A stretch of DNA of 64,000 bases from contig NZ_CP095461.1 of the NCBI RefSeq assembly GCF_023022985.1, positions 1,364,001 through 1,428,000 on the forward strand, in the 5' to 3' direction. Position 1 is the first letter of the stretch. The number at the start of each line of letters is the position of its first letter. Both the position numbers and the translations under genes were made by a program. This DNA comes from Arthrobacter gengyunqii (GTDB lineage: Bacteria; Actinomycetota; Actinomycetes; Actinomycetales; Micrococcaceae). Below are positions 24,377 through 33,699 of the stretch, piece by piece. The notes below the pieces were generated by a model. The model was given only the letters and a program-made list of their open reading frames with translations, did no database searches and was not told the DNA's origin.

Positions 24377-25624
24377 ATGACACAGGCACCCCGATCCGGA
24401 TCAGGCCGTAACAACCCGCGCAGCGGCGGAGCTGCCGGCGGCAAATCCTTCGGCAAGGGCTCCAAGCCTGCCGGTTCCCGCACCGGCGGCCGCGCCGCCG
24501 CCAAGCGCGACCCCGGCATGAGCGCCGGCGAATTCCGCGCCAACGGCTACCGCCCCCGTGAGGAGTCGGCCGAGAACCGTCCCGAGAAGTTCCGCTCAGC
24601 GGCTTCACGGGCCTTTGACGGCAAGGGCTCCGGCGCTTCAAAGGGCTCCGGCGAGTCCCGGTCCGCCGGCTCCGGCCAGTTCAAGCCCGAAGGCTACAAG
24701 GCCGGGGCATCAAAGTCAGCCAAGCCGTACGGCACCAAGGGCGGCGCCTCCCGCACCGGCGGCCCGCAGGCAGGCCAGCGCAAGAGCGGAGACCGTGCGT
24801 TCCGCAACGAGCGTTTCGGGCAGAATCTCGGTGTGGTCAAGCGCACCACCACCCGCCGCCCGGCCAAGCCCGTCATCTCCGATCACCACGATCCCGAGGG
24901 CATCCGCCTGCAGAAGGTCATGGCCCAGGCAGGCGTGGCTTCACGCCGTGTCTGTGAGGACATGATCCGTGAGGGCCGCGTGGAGGTCGACGGCGAAGTT
25001 GTCACCGAGGTTGGCGTCCGCGTTGATCCTCAGCAGGTTGCCATCCACGTGGACGGCATGCGCCTGCAGCTGGATGAGCACCTGAAGTACTACGTCTTCA
25101 ACAAGCCCAGCGGCGTGGTCTGCACCATGGACGACCCCGAGGGCCGCCCGTGCATCAGCGACTTCCTCAAGAGCACCAACAAGCACGAACGCCTGTTCCA
25201 CGTGGGCCGCCTGGACACCAACACCGAGGGCCTGCTGCTGCTGACGAACGACGGCGAACTCGCCAACCGCCTCACGCACCCGTCCTACGAAGTGCCCAAG
25301 ACGTACCTGGTGCAGGTCCGCGGTCCCATGGCCCACGGCGTCGGCGCCCAGATGCGCGAAGGCCTGGATCTTGAGGACGGCTTCGCCCAGGTGGACTCCT
25401 TCAAGCTGGTTGACTCCACGCCGGGCCACCTCCTCGTTGAGGTAATCCTGCACTCGGGCCGCAACCGCATTGTCCGCCGCATGTTCGAGGCCGTCGGACA
25501 CCCGGTGGAGCGCCTGGTCCGCACCCAGGTGGGTCCGATCCGCGTGGGCGACCAGCGCCAGGGCAGCATCCGCGTGCTCGGCCGCACGGAAGTTGGCCAC
25601 CTGCTCGCCTCCGTAGGCCTCTAG
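24377..25624 (+). CDS. rluB: 23S rRNA pseudouridine synthase RluB-type with long basic N-terminus
   Basis: Makes pseudouridine in 23S rRNA. The 415-residue protein has an S4 RNA-binding domain at about 175-220 (RLQKVMAQAGVASRR) and the RsuA/RluB catalytic core with GRLDTNTEGLLLLTNDG, whose Asp is the nucleophile. The first 170 residues are rich in Gly, Ser, Lys and Arg without predicted structure, and are much longer than in E. coli RluB. GAAGGAC precedes the ATG. It follows scpB by 23 bp, as in other Actinobacteria. Confidence 0.92.
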   Translation: MTQAPRSGSGRNNPRSGGAAGGKSFGKGSKPAGSRTGGRAAAKRDPGMSAGEFRANGYRPREESAENRPEKFRSAASRAFDGKGSGASKGSGESRSAGSGQFKPEGYKAGASKSAKPYGTKGGASRTGGPQAGQRKSGDRAFRNERFGQNLGVVKRTTTRRPAKPVISDHHDPEGIRLQKVMAQAGVASRRVCEDMIREGRVEVDGEVVTEVGVRVDPQQVAIHVDGMRLQLDEHLKYYVFNKPSGVVCTMDDPEGRPCISDFLKSTNKHERLFHVGRLDTNTEGLLLLTNDGELANRLTHPSYEVPKTYLVQVRGPMAHGVGAQMREGLDLEDGFAQVDSFKLVDSTPGHLLVEVILHSGRNRIVRRMFEAVGHPVERLVRTQVGPIRVGDQRQGSIRVLGRTEVGHLLASVGL

Positions 25625-25627
25625 GCA

Positions 25628-26737
25628 GTGGGCGCGGCGCAGGGGACAGCCACGCACCTGTCCGGTCCCGTCCTCGTGGTCGGAACCGGTTTGCTCGGCA
25701 CCAGCATTGGGCTGGGGCTGAGCGGACAGGGCATCGACGTCGCGTTGTCCGACATCTCGCCGTCGACGGCGGCCGTGGCACGGGACATCGGTGCCGGCCG
25801 GCTGCTGGAGTCAGTGGATGAGGGTTTCGCCCCTGAACTGGTAGTCGTCGCCGCGCCGCCGGACGTCACCGCAGCGCTGGCTGCGCAGGCGCTGAAGGAC
25901 TGGCCCGACGCCGTCGTCGTCGACATTGCCAGCGTCAAGGGTGCTGTACTGGCGGATCTGCGCGCCTCCGGCGCTGACCTGAGCCGCTACGTGGGCACCC
26001 ATCCGATGGCTGGCCGCGAAAAGTCCGGGCCGGTTGCCGCGCTCGGGGAGCTGTTCACCTCCATGCCATGGGTCATCTGCGCGTCTGAGGAGAGTTCTCC
26101 GCAGGCGGTCAAGTGCGCCGAGGCCCTGGCCATCGATCTTGGTGCCGTGGTGTCGCGGATGAGCGCCGCGGACCATGACCAGTCTGTGGCCCTGATCTCG
26201 CACCTGCCGCAGGTCATGTCATCGCTGGTGGCCAGCCGGCTGCAGGACACGCCTGCCCAGGCCATGGCGCTGGCCGGCAACGGCCTGCGGGACGTAACCC
26301 GGATTGCCGCCAGCGATCCCAAGCTCTGGGTGCAGATCCTCTCCGGCAACGCTCCGCGTCTGGTGGAAATCCTCTACGGCGTCCGGGAAGACCTGAACCG
26401 GCTCATCAATACGCTGGAGGACCCGGTGGCCGACGGCGCCCGCCTGGACATGGCGCAGCTGATCTCGGAGGGCAACACCGGGCAGGCCCGGATTCCGGGC
26501 AAGCACGGTGCGCCGCCGCAGTCCTTTGTGTCCTTCACCGTCCTGGTGGATGACACACCGGGACAGATTGCCCGGCTGCTGACGGAGATCGGCGAGATTG
26601 GCGTGAACCTTGAAGATCTGCGGCTGGAGCATTCCTCCGGCCAGCAGGTGGGCCGGGCGGAAATTTCCGTCCTGCCCAGCCGGGTGCACGATTTGGTACA
26701 TGAATTAAGCGCCCGCGGGTGGAAGGTAGTGCAGTGA
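25628..26737 (+). CDS. tyrA: Prephenate dehydrogenase with C-terminal ACT domain
   Basis: Oxidatively decarboxylates prephenate to 4-hydroxyphenylpyruvate in tyrosine synthesis. The 369-residue protein has an N-terminal Rossmann motif GTGLLGTSIGLGL, the THPMAGREKSG active-site segment, and a C-terminal ACT domain (about 295-369, FTVLVDDTPGQIARLL) that usually binds tyrosine for feedback control. The GTG start at 25628 lies 3 bp after rluB. It overlaps cmk by 4 bp. Confidence 0.93.
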   Translation: MGAAQGTATHLSGPVLVVGTGLLGTSIGLGLSGQGIDVALSDISPSTAAVARDIGAGRLLESVDEGFAPELVVVAAPPDVTAALAAQALKDWPDAVVVDIASVKGAVLADLRASGADLSRYVGTHPMAGREKSGPVAALGELFTSMPWVICASEESSPQAVKCAEALAIDLGAVVSRMSAADHDQSVALISHLPQVMSSLVASRLQDTPAQAMALAGNGLRDVTRIAASDPKLWVQILSGNAPRLVEILYGVREDLNRLINTLEDPVADGARLDMAQLISEGNTGQARIPGKHGAPPQSFVSFTVLVDDTPGQIARLLTEIGEIGVNLEDLRLEHSSGQQVGRAEISVLPSRVHDLVHELSARGWKVVQ

Positions 26738-27435
26738 CTGTAGAACGTAATCCGGCCGAGTTTCGGCTGGGAAAGCCCCTGGTCGTGGCCATCGACGGCC
26801 CCTCCGGGTCAGGCAAATCCAGTATTAGCCGCGAAGCCGCCCGCAGGCTGCGTGCGGCGTACCTGGACACCGGTGCCATGTACCGGGCCGTGACCCTGTA
26901 CTGCATGGAAGCCGGCATCGACCTCGATGACGCTGCGGCCGTGGAAGCGGCGGCACGTGCCGCCGACATTGAACTCAGCACCTCCCCGGACGCCGAGTTT
27001 GTCCGGGTCAGCGGCCGTGATGTCACAGACGCGATCCGCGAACCGATCGTCTCCTCCTCGGTCAGCGCCGTGGCCACCACCCTGGGCGCGCGCGCCGAGC
27101 TGGTCCGCCGCCAGCAGCAGCTGATCAAGGACTCGGGGCTGCGCATCGTCGCCGAAGGCCGGGACATTACCACCGTCGTCGCGCCCCGGGCTGAGGTGCG
27201 GATCCTGCTCACCGCCTCCGAGGAAGCCCGCCTGCGCCGGCGCGGCGTCCAGCTGGGCGGTACGCAAAGCGCCGCACAGCTCAAGGAGCAGGTCGTCACC
27301 CGCGACGCCAAGGACTCCACGGTGGTCAATTTCCAGCAGGCCGCCGACGGCGTGGTCACCATCGATTCCTCCGATCTGGACTTTGAAGAGACCGTCCAGG
27401 CGGTGCTGGACGTGGTGTACGCCAGCACCCACTAG
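26734..27435 (+). CDS. cmk: Cytidylate kinase
   Basis: Phosphorylates CMP and dCMP. The 233-residue protein has the P-loop [22 protein letters not shown], the EGRDITTVV stretch and the RDAKDST lid. GTG 26734 is chosen because it overlaps the tyrA TGA by 4 bp and has GGAAGG 8 nt upstream; another GTG at 26719 would add five residues. A hairpin follows after 38 bp. Confidence 0.95.
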   Translation: MTVERNPAEFRLGKPLVVAIDGPSGSGKSSISREAARRLRAAYLDTGAMYRAVTLYCMEAGIDLDDAAAVEAAARAADIELSTSPDAEFVRVSGRDVTDAIREPIVSSSVSAVATTLGARAELVRRQQQLIKDSGLRIVAEGRDITTVVAPRAEVRILLTASEEARLRRRGVQLGGTQSAAQLKEQVVTRDAKDSTVVNFQQAADGVVTIDSSDLDFEETVQAVLDVVYASTH

Positions 27436-27473
27436 GACCAAGACCACACAGCCGGCGACAGCGCAATGACAGT

Positions 27474-27505
27474 GCACCGGCAGGGCTCAAATGCCCTGCC
27501 GGTGC
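27474..27505 (+). terminator. Hairpin between cmk and der
   Basis: Perfect 13-bp arms 27474-27486 and 27493-27505 with a 6-nt loop (TCAAAT). No T-run follows; it may terminate or attenuate, since der starts 130 bp later in the same direction. Confidence 0.6.
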
Positions 27506-27635
27506 CGCGCATGTTTCAATGGACTGGTGGAACTGCGGTGTTATAACCCGCGGAACCCCACACACACTTACCGGGCTGAACGTCCGGAGACGGCCTGCTT
27601 GCAGTGCTGCAGACCTCAACGGAAAGAAAGCAAAA

Positions 27636-29189
27636 ATGACGAACTCCTCATACTCCGGCGCTGCCGGCGACGAGACTGGCCAGGACGAATACGTTCCGGC
27701 CGGAGAGGACCAGGTAAACGAACGCCTGGCCAACATGGACGATGCCGAGACCGAGCTCCGCGCCGAAACCCTGCGCGCCGGCCTGTCCGACTACGAACTT
27801 GATGAAGAAGATGCCGCGCTCCTCGCCGGTGGCTTCGAAGAATACGATGAAGACGCCCCGCTGCGCCAGGATCCCGTCGTCGCCATTGTGGGCCGCCCGA
27901 ACGTCGGCAAGTCCACGCTGGTAAACCGCATCCTGGGCCGCCGCGAAGCCGTTGTGGAAGACACCCCCGGCGTGACCCGTGACCGCGTGTCCTACCCGGC
28001 CACCTGGAACGGCGTGAACTTCACCCTGGTGGACACCGGCGGCTGGGAGCACGACGCCCGCGGCATCCATGCCCGCGTGGCAGGCCAGGCCGAGGTGGCC
28101 GTCGACGTCGCCGACGCCGTACTGCTGGTGGTTGATGCAACAGTGGGCATCACCGCCACCGACGAAGCCGTGGTGCGCATGCTCCGCGGCAAGGGCAAGC
28201 CCGTCATCGTCGTCGCCAATAAGGTGGATGACATCCAGAATGAAGCCGACGCAGCGCAGCTGTGGGGCCTTGGCTTCGGCGAGCCGTACCCCGTCTCGGC
28301 CCTGCACGGCCGCGGCACCGGCGACATGCTGGACGCCATGATGGAGGTCCTGCCGGAGTACTCCGCGTACGGCGGACTGGACAAGTCCGGCGGCCCCCGC
28401 CGCATCGCCCTGATCGGCCGCCCGAACGTGGGCAAGTCCTCGCTGCTGAACAAGCTGGCCGGCACCGAGCGCGTGGTTGTTGACGACACCGCCGGCACCA
28501 CCCGCGACCCGGTCGATGAGCTGATTGAGCTCGGCGGCCGCACCTGGCGCTTTGTGGACACCGCAGGCATCCGCCGCCGCCAGCACATGGCACAGGGTGC
28601 GGACTTCTACGCGTCGCTGCGTACCCAGTCCGCGCTGGAAAAGGCCGAGGTCGCCGTCGTGCTCCTGGCAGTGGACGAAGTCCTCAGCGAACAGGATGTG
28701 CGCATTCTCCAGCTGGCCATCGAATCCGGCCGCGCGCTGGTGCTGGCCTTCAACAAATGGGACCTGCTCGACGACGAACGCCGCCGCTACCTGCAGATCG
28801 AGATCGAGCGCGACCTGGCCCACGTGGAGTGGGCCCCGCACGTGAACATCTCGGCCATGACCGGCTGGCATAAGGACAAGCTCGTTCCGGCCCTGGACAA
28901 GGCCCTGGAGAGCTGGGACAAGCGCATTCCCACCGGCAAGTTGAATGCCTTCCTCGGCGAACTGGTGGCAGCGCATCCGCACCCGGTGCGCGGCGGCAAG
29001 CAGCCCCGCATCCTCTTCGGCACGCAGGCGTCCTCGCGCCCGCCGAAGTTCGTGCTCTTCACCACCGGATTCCTGGATCCGGGCTACCGCCGCTTCATCA
29101 CGCGCCGCCTGCGTGAGACCTTCGGTTTCGAGGGAACTCCCATCGAGGTCAACATGCGCGTGCGCGAAAAGCGCGGCAAGAACCGCTAG
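27636..29189 (+). CDS. der: Ribosome-assembly GTPase Der (EngA)
   Basis: Essential double GTPase acting in 50S subunit assembly. The 517-residue protein carries two G domains: the first begins with [13 protein letters not shown] near residue 90 with DTGG and NKVD, the second with [13 protein letters not shown] near 270 with DTAG and NKWD. A KH-like domain closes the protein. The acidic N-terminal 80 residues (many Glu and Asp) extend beyond the E. coli protein, as often in Actinobacteria. GGAAAG precedes ATG 27636; an in-frame ATG at 27519 lies upstream of the ribosome site and is not preferred. Confidence 0.95.
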   Translation: MTNSSYSGAAGDETGQDEYVPAGEDQVNERLANMDDAETELRAETLRAGLSDYELDEEDAALLAGGFEEYDEDAPLRQDPVVAIVGRPNVGKSTLVNRILGRREAVVEDTPGVTRDRVSYPATWNGVNFTLVDTGGWEHDARGIHARVAGQAEVAVDVADAVLLVVDATVGITATDEAVVRMLRGKGKPVIVVANKVDDIQNEADAAQLWGLGFGEPYPVSALHGRGTGDMLDAMMEVLPEYSAYGGLDKSGGPRRIALIGRPNVGKSSLLNKLAGTERVVVDDTAGTTRDPVDELIELGGRTWRFVDTAGIRRRQHMAQGADFYASLRTQSALEKAEVAVVLLAVDEVLSEQDVRILQLAIESGRALVLAFNKWDLLDDERRRYLQIEIERDLAHVEWAPHVNISAMTGWHKDKLVPALDKALESWDKRIPTGKLNAFLGELVAAHPHPVRGGKQPRILFGTQASSRPPKFVLFTTGFLDPGYRRFITRRLRETFGFEGTPIEVNMRVREKRGKNR

Positions 29190-29196
29190 CATTGGT

Positions 29197-29225
29197 GCCC
29201 CGGATGCCAATGTGGCGTCCGGGGC
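29197..29225 (+). terminator. der terminator
   Basis: GCCCCGGATGCCA (29197-29209) pairs with TGGCGTCCGGGGC (29213-29225) with a single G-U pair and a 3-nt loop, 7 bp after the der stop. CTTCCC follows. Confidence 0.65.
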
Positions 29226-29303
29226 CTTCCCGATTCGGGAAATCCGCCAAACATGAGGTAGAGTATTCGAGTTGCTTCGGCCGGATTCAAACCGGCCAAA
29301 CAG

Positions 29304-29377
29304 CGGGTTGTGGCGCAGCTTGGTAGCGCACCTGACTGGGGGTCAGGGGGTCGCAGGTTCAAATCCTGTCAACCCGA
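29304..29377 (+). tRNA. tRNA-Pro(GGG)
   Basis: A full cloverleaf can be drawn. Acceptor arms CGGGTTG and CAACCCG pair over 7 bp; the D stem has GCGC on both sides; the anticodon stem is CCTGA/TCAGG with loop CTGGGGG and anticodon GGG at 29338-29340. The T arm is GCAGG-TTCAAAT-CCTGT. Discriminator A is at 29377 and CCA is not encoded. A TAGAGT -10 candidate lies about 40 bp upstream and a strong terminator 6 bp downstream. An accessory block begins directly after it, though no repeat of the tRNA 3' end (attachment scar) was seen. Confidence 0.95.
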
Positions 29378-29383
29378 CAAATA

Positions 29384-29415
29384 GCCCGGCGGAACGAAAG
29401 TTCTGCCGGGCTTTT
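29384..29415 (+). terminator. Rho-independent terminator of tRNA-Pro
   Basis: GCCCGGCGGAAC (29384-29395), loop GAAA, GTTCTGCCGGGC (29400-29411) with one G-U pair, followed by TTTT. This is the clearest canonical terminator in the window. Confidence 0.85.
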
Positions 29416-29440
29416 GTCGTTTAAAGTGCCGTAAAGCAAC

Positions 29441-30082
29441 CTAGTCATCGTCTCCGAAAAAGCCGCCGTCAAGGATGCGGTTATATCGCAGACGGAGTGC
29501 GCGCTCCGTGCTCGCTGCGATCGTTGCCAGGACAAGCCCGATGTTCGCTGTAGCCGGAAGGGTGAAGGGGCTGTAAAACGTGCCCACGTTCTCCGCGATG
29601 GGTGGGAACAGCGTGATCTGTTCGACGGCCTGGGGCACGCCCAGCACGAGGGCAAGCAAGAGGACGATCAGCGACGCGGTGCCCAAGCCACGGCTCAGCG
29701 CCGGGTTGGTTTGCTGCAGGCGGGCACGCCGGCCTTCGGCTGAGGCGGGATCGGGTACCAGTTGCTGCTCCGAGCCGTCGGACCTCACGTAGTGGGAGCG
29801 TTTGAGCCCGTAACCGCTGACCTCAACCTCGATGGTGCCGCCGGGCACCGGGAACGCGGCAGGGAGCGAAGACTGGGCTCGATTGACGCCGTTGCGGTAG
29901 AGCCGTACATACGCCTCTCCATCCTCGTCACCCCCATGCCGGACATCGACGGACCAGGTCTCCAGCTCCCCGTCTTCGCCGGAGAGGTGCAGGTGCAGCA
30001 GGGAACGGGTGAACAGCTGCCACCAGCGGAAGGGTGGAAGCGTATGGCCGTCGCCGGGCTTCACCGTCTTATAGGGTGCCAT
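29441..30082 (-). CDS. Membrane protein of unknown function
   Basis: I do not recognise this 213-residue protein. The N-terminal 115 residues are soluble, beta-rich in appearance and acidic (WSVDVRHGGDEDGE), with a patch of charged residues. Two hydrophobic segments follow, near 137-160 and 178-197, and the C-terminus is RYNRILDGGFFGDDD. ATG 30082 is chosen for its AGAGGAAC site; an in-frame GTG at 30103 would add seven residues. It lies 57 bp downstream of the small export-like protein in the same direction, so the two are probably cotranscribed. Confidence 0.6.
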   Translation of the reverse strand: MAPYKTVKPGDGHTLPPFRWWQLFTRSLLHLHLSGEDGELETWSVDVRHGGDEDGEAYVRLYRNGVNRAQSSLPAAFPVPGGTIEVEVSGYGLKRSHYVRSDGSEQQLVPDPASAEGRRARLQQTNPALSRGLGTASLIVLLLALVLGVPQAVEQITLFPPIAENVGTFYSPFTLPATANIGLVLATIAASTERALRLRYNRILDGGFFGDDD

Positions 30083-30139
30083 TTTGTTCCTCTCGGAGTT
30101 CACCGCCCGGACCTCTGCGGTCCGGGCGGCCGCTGTGGA

Positions 30140-30721
30140 TCAGACCCCGACGACGTAAGTGAGGGCTGCCCAGATCGACACGGTGGCGACGGTGGTCCAG
30201 AGGACGATCGCCACCGCTTGCCAGAGCAGCACCCAGCCTCTAGCGGTTCCGCTGGCGATGAGGATCGCGGCGGTGAACTGCGTCGGGATCGCCAGGGGTC
30301 CAAGGATGCTCGCGCCGGGGACGCCGAAGCGGACGAGCCACTTCATGAAGCGCTGCCGGCCCTTGGACACGGGCTTGGCCGGTGGAGTCTCTTCCAACAT
30401 GGGACTCCCGCCATAACCGCCAGGCCCCGGGACCAGAGCGGCGCTCCGGGCCGCTGCCCGTCCCCGGTTGTGCTTTACGACGGCGGTGCGGGTCCGGGAG
30501 GCGAAGAGCACCACGAGGAGCACGCTCAGGAAATTACCTGCGGCGGCGGCGCTGCCGGCGACGATGGGGTTCAGGCCGCCGATGACGCCGATCAGGGAGG
30601 CTACTTCGCCCTCGATGAACGGAACTGCCCCGGCGAGCATGACGATGAAGGGCCGAAGGAACTCGGGCACTTGGGCCGCCAACTCCTGGAAGTTGATGAC
30701 CAGTTCCTGGATGGGATTCAT
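30140..30721 (-). CDS. Small integral membrane protein, Sm_multidrug_ex-like
   Basis: A 193-residue membrane protein with about four hydrophobic segments. The N-terminal half (FLRPFIVMLAGAVPFIEGEVASL) resembles proteins annotated as small multidrug export proteins (PF06695), where a Pro/Glu pair sits in a conserved re-entrant region; that name is historical and transport is not established. The middle loop is Gly/Pro-rich and basic. ATG 30721 has AGAGG upstream. It is divergent from the LuxR-type ATPase gene across a 226-bp gap. Confidence 0.6.
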   Translation of the reverse strand: MNPIQELVINFQELAAQVPEFLRPFIVMLAGAVPFIEGEVASLIGVIGGLNPIVAGSAAAAGNFLSVLLVVLFASRTRTAVVKHNRGRAAARSAALVPGPGGYGGSPMLEETPPAKPVSKGRQRFMKWLVRFGVPGASILGPLAIPTQFTAAILIASGTARGWVLLWQAVAIVLWTTVATVSIWAALTYVVGV

Positions 30722-30947
30722 GGGAGGGACCTCTTTCTTGTGCGGGTCGTGGATTCGAGCGGTTTCCAAGAACTGCCCCCCATCGAAACCGTGTCTTCAG
30801 ACTCGCAGCCGCAGCGGTGCCTTCGCGTCGGTAGGGGTCCCTGAATTCCTGCCGCTTCATGCCTACCGGCACGGGTCTGCCGACTTCGTTTGCGTCGGTG
30901 ATCATTGCCTAATAGCATGCCCACATGCTCTGAAGGGAGCGGCACTG

Positions 30948-33689
30948 GTGGAGTTCCTGGGTCGGCGCGCCGAGCGCGCAACAGTCGATAACCTCCTCAC
31001 CCGGGCACGGGCCGGGCTAAGTGGGGCAATCGTGGTGCGCGGGGAAGCGGGTATCGGCAAGACGGTGCTGCTCGAGCACGCCCGCGGCGCGGCGGAATCC
31101 TCGGGGTTCCGGGTGGTGTCCTCGGTTGGTGTGGAGTCTGAGACGCAGTTCGCTTTTGCCGGCCTGCATCAGTTGTGTGCTCCTCTGCTCGACCGCGTCG
31201 GTGCCCTGCCCGAACCGCAGCGCGCCGCTCTGGGTGTGGCCTTCGGGCAGCAAGGCGGTGCGGTTCCGGACCGGTTCCTGGTGGGGCTGGCGACCCTCAC
31301 CCTGCTGGCCGAGGTCGCCGAGGAAGGGCCCCTGCTGTGCCTCGTCGACGATGCACAGTGGCTGGACGAGGCATCCGCACAGGTCCTCACGTTCGTGGCG
31401 CGACGGGTAGCGGCCGAACGGATGGCGCTGGTGTTCGCGCTGCGGGACCCCACCGACCGCGACATGGGCATGTTCGAAGGTATACCTGTCGTATGCCTGG
31501 GCGGACTCGACGAGAACGACGCGCGGGCGTTGCTGGCAGCGGCCGCGCACACACCCCTGGACAACGGGATGCGGGACCGGGTCATCGCCGAGGCGTGTGG
31601 GAACCCCCTCGCACTCCTGGAGCTGGCCCGAAGCGCGCCGGCGGCATGGCTGGCTGGCGGGTTTGAGCTGCCCGAGCTGCCGGGCACCACGCACCGGATC
31701 GAGGACACCTTTCGGCGCCGCTCAGGCAGCCTGCCGGTGCCGACCCAAACGTTGCTGCTGGTTGCTGCGCTCGATTCGACCGGCGAGGTGGCCCTGCTGT
31801 GGCGTGCGGCCGCGCATCTGGGGATCGCATACGAGTCCGCGGCGCCCGCGGAAGCCGCCGGACTTCTGGAGATCGATACCCGGGTGCGGTTTCGTCATCC
31901 GCTGGTGCGTTCGGCCGTGCTGCGGGCCGCCGCCCCTCTGGAGCGTCGCCGTGCGCATGACGCGCTGGCAGCCGTTACGGATTCAAGGGTCGACCCTGAG
32001 CGACGTGCCTGGCACCGCGCGCAGGCTGTGCTTGGCACGGATGAGGATGCCGCCGTGGAGCTGGTGCGCTCGGCCGACCGGGCGCGGTCCCGTGGCGGGC
32101 TGGCCGCTTCAGCGTCGTTTATGGAGCAGGCGGCCAAGCTGACCCCCGATCCCGCCGTCCGAGCGGGCCGGGCACTGGAAGCCGCGCATACCAAGCAGGA
32201 GGCCGGTGCGTCCGAGGATGCCTTGGACCTGCTGAGGGTCGCTGCGGCCGGTCCGCTCGATGCCCTGCAGCAGGCACGCCTCGAACTGCTGCGAGCCCGG
32301 ATCGCGTTTCATCTCGTGAGGGACCGCGCCGGGGCTGGAATGTTGCTGGACGCCGCCAGGAGCCTCGCCCCGCTGGATCCGGCGCTGTCCCGCGAGACAT
32401 ACCTGCACGCGCTCGAAGCGGCAATCGTCACCGGCAACTTTGGCCGCGGCCGCACCATACCGGAGGTTACCGAGGCCGCCCGGACGGCGCCGGCCGCGAC
32501 CTGGCCGCAAAGGCCGGTGGACCTGTTGCTTGATGGGCTGGTGGCGACGTTCACGCAGGGTTACGCAGCCGGCGTGCCGGGACGGCGGAGGGCGGTGGAG
32601 GCTTTTGTCAACGAGCCGGACGCCGACGCGGTGGACGGCGCCAACGGCTGCCGGTGGGGGTGGCTCGCCAGCCGGACTGCAATGTCGGTGTTCGACGACG
32701 AGTCACTCCACTCGCTGTCCATCCGTAATGTCCGGTTGACCCGCGAGGCCGGCGCACTGGCCACCCTCCCGGCCGCGCTTCTCGGCCAGTCCATCATGCT
32801 GGTGCTCTCCGGCGAGTTCGTCCGGGCCGCCGAGCAGAACGCATTCGCGGCAGCGACCGGGGCTGTGCCGTTGCTCCACGCGCAGCTCGCCGTCTCCGCC
32901 TGGCGCGGCCGTCCAACCGAGACTGCCGAGGTCCACGCGGCCATTGTCCGGAAGGCAGCCGGCCCGGCGCACGGCACCGAGGAATCGTTGACGCAGTACG
33001 CCATGGCGGTGCTGCACAACGGTCTCGGTGAGTACCCTGCGGCTTATACCGCGGCCAAACGGGCCTTCGACTCCGAAGCGTGGAGGTTCAACAACATGGC
33101 CCACTCCGAATTCATCGAAGCGGCGTGCCGTTCCGGCCGGCAGGAGAGCGCGGCCGAAGCGCTGGAGCAGCTCACCTCACGGGCCCTCGCCAGCGGCACC
33201 CCGTGGGGGCTTGGTCTGGCGGCGCGTGCACAGGCTCTGAGCAGTACCGGGCCGGCAGCGGAGGAGCACTACCGCGAGGCGATCGAGCAGCTTGGCCGCT
33301 CCCGGATGGCCACCCATCTCGCCCGCTCGCACCTCGTCTACGGGGAGTGGCTGCGCCGCGAGGGTCGTCGCCAGGACGCCCGTGAACAGCTCCGCACCGC
33401 GCACGGGATGCTATTGGACATGGGTGCGGAGGCGTTCGCCGCCCGCGCTGCACGGGAACTGCGGGCCACCGGCGAGCACCCGCGAAAGCGGACCGCTCAG
33501 CCAACCGACGCCCTTACAGCCCATGAGCTGCACATCGCCCGTCTGGTGGCCACCGGCGCCACCTCAAGGGAAGTCGGCACACAGTTGTTCCTGAGCCCCC
33601 GCACGATCGAGGCCCATCTGCGCAGCATCTTCCGCAAGCTGGACATCAATTCCCGCCGGCAGCTCCGGGAGCTGTCCCTTCCCAGATGA
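30948..33689 (+). CDS. Large ATP-binding LuxR-family (LAL) regulator
   Basis: A 913-residue LAL-type regulator. An N-terminal AAA/NACHT-like ATPase has Walker A GEAGIGKT (32-39) and Walker B LLCLVDDAQWLD. A long helical repeat region (about 350-840, TPR-like) follows, then a C-terminal LuxR HTH (LTAHELHIARLVATGATSREVG, then LSPRTIEAHLRSIFRKL). LAL proteins are usually ATP-dependent activators responding to a sugar or metabolite. GTG 30948 has GGGAG 8 nt upstream; the frame is open much further 5' but antisense to the membrane-protein gene. It is followed after 10 bp by a sugar dehydrogenase gene, which may be its target. Confidence 0.88.
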   Translation: MEFLGRRAERATVDNLLTRARAGLSGAIVVRGEAGIGKTVLLEHARGAAESSGFRVVSSVGVESETQFAFAGLHQLCAPLLDRVGALPEPQRAALGVAFGQQGGAVPDRFLVGLATLTLLAEVAEEGPLLCLVDDAQWLDEASAQVLTFVARRVAAERMALVFALRDPTDRDMGMFEGIPVVCLGGLDENDARALLAAAAHTPLDNGMRDRVIAEACGNPLALLELARSAPAAWLAGGFELPELPGTTHRIEDTFRRRSGSLPVPTQTLLLVAALDSTGEVALLWRAAAHLGIAYESAAPAEAAGLLEIDTRVRFRHPLVRSAVLRAAAPLERRRAHDALAAVTDSRVDPERRAWHRAQAVLGTDEDAAVELVRSADRARSRGGLAASASFMEQAAKLTPDPAVRAGRALEAAHTKQEAGASEDALDLLRVAAAGPLDALQQARLELLRARIAFHLVRDRAGAGMLLDAARSLAPLDPALSRETYLHALEAAIVTGNFGRGRTIPEVTEAARTAPAATWPQRPVDLLLDGLVATFTQGYAAGVPGRRRAVEAFVNEPDADAVDGANGCRWGWLASRTAMSVFDDESLHSLSIRNVRLTREAGALATLPAALLGQSIMLVLSGEFVRAAEQNAFAAATGAVPLLHAQLAVSAWRGRPTETAEVHAAIVRKAAGPAHGTEESLTQYAMAVLHNGLGEYPAAYTAAKRAFDSEAWRFNNMAHSEFIEAACRSGRQESAAEALEQLTSRALASGTPWGLGLAARAQALSSTGPAAEEHYREAIEQLGRSRMATHLARSHLVYGEWLRREGRRQDAREQLRTAHGMLLDMGAEAFAARAARELRATGEHPRKRTAQPTDALTAHELHIARLVATGATSREVGTQLFLSPRTIEAHLRSIFRKLDINSRRQLRELSLPR

Positions 33690-33699
33690 CTGGAGAGCT

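Noticed and set aside
27648..29210. 520-codon minus-strand frame opposite der
   Set aside because: Shadow of der with no ribosome site and no conserved motif.
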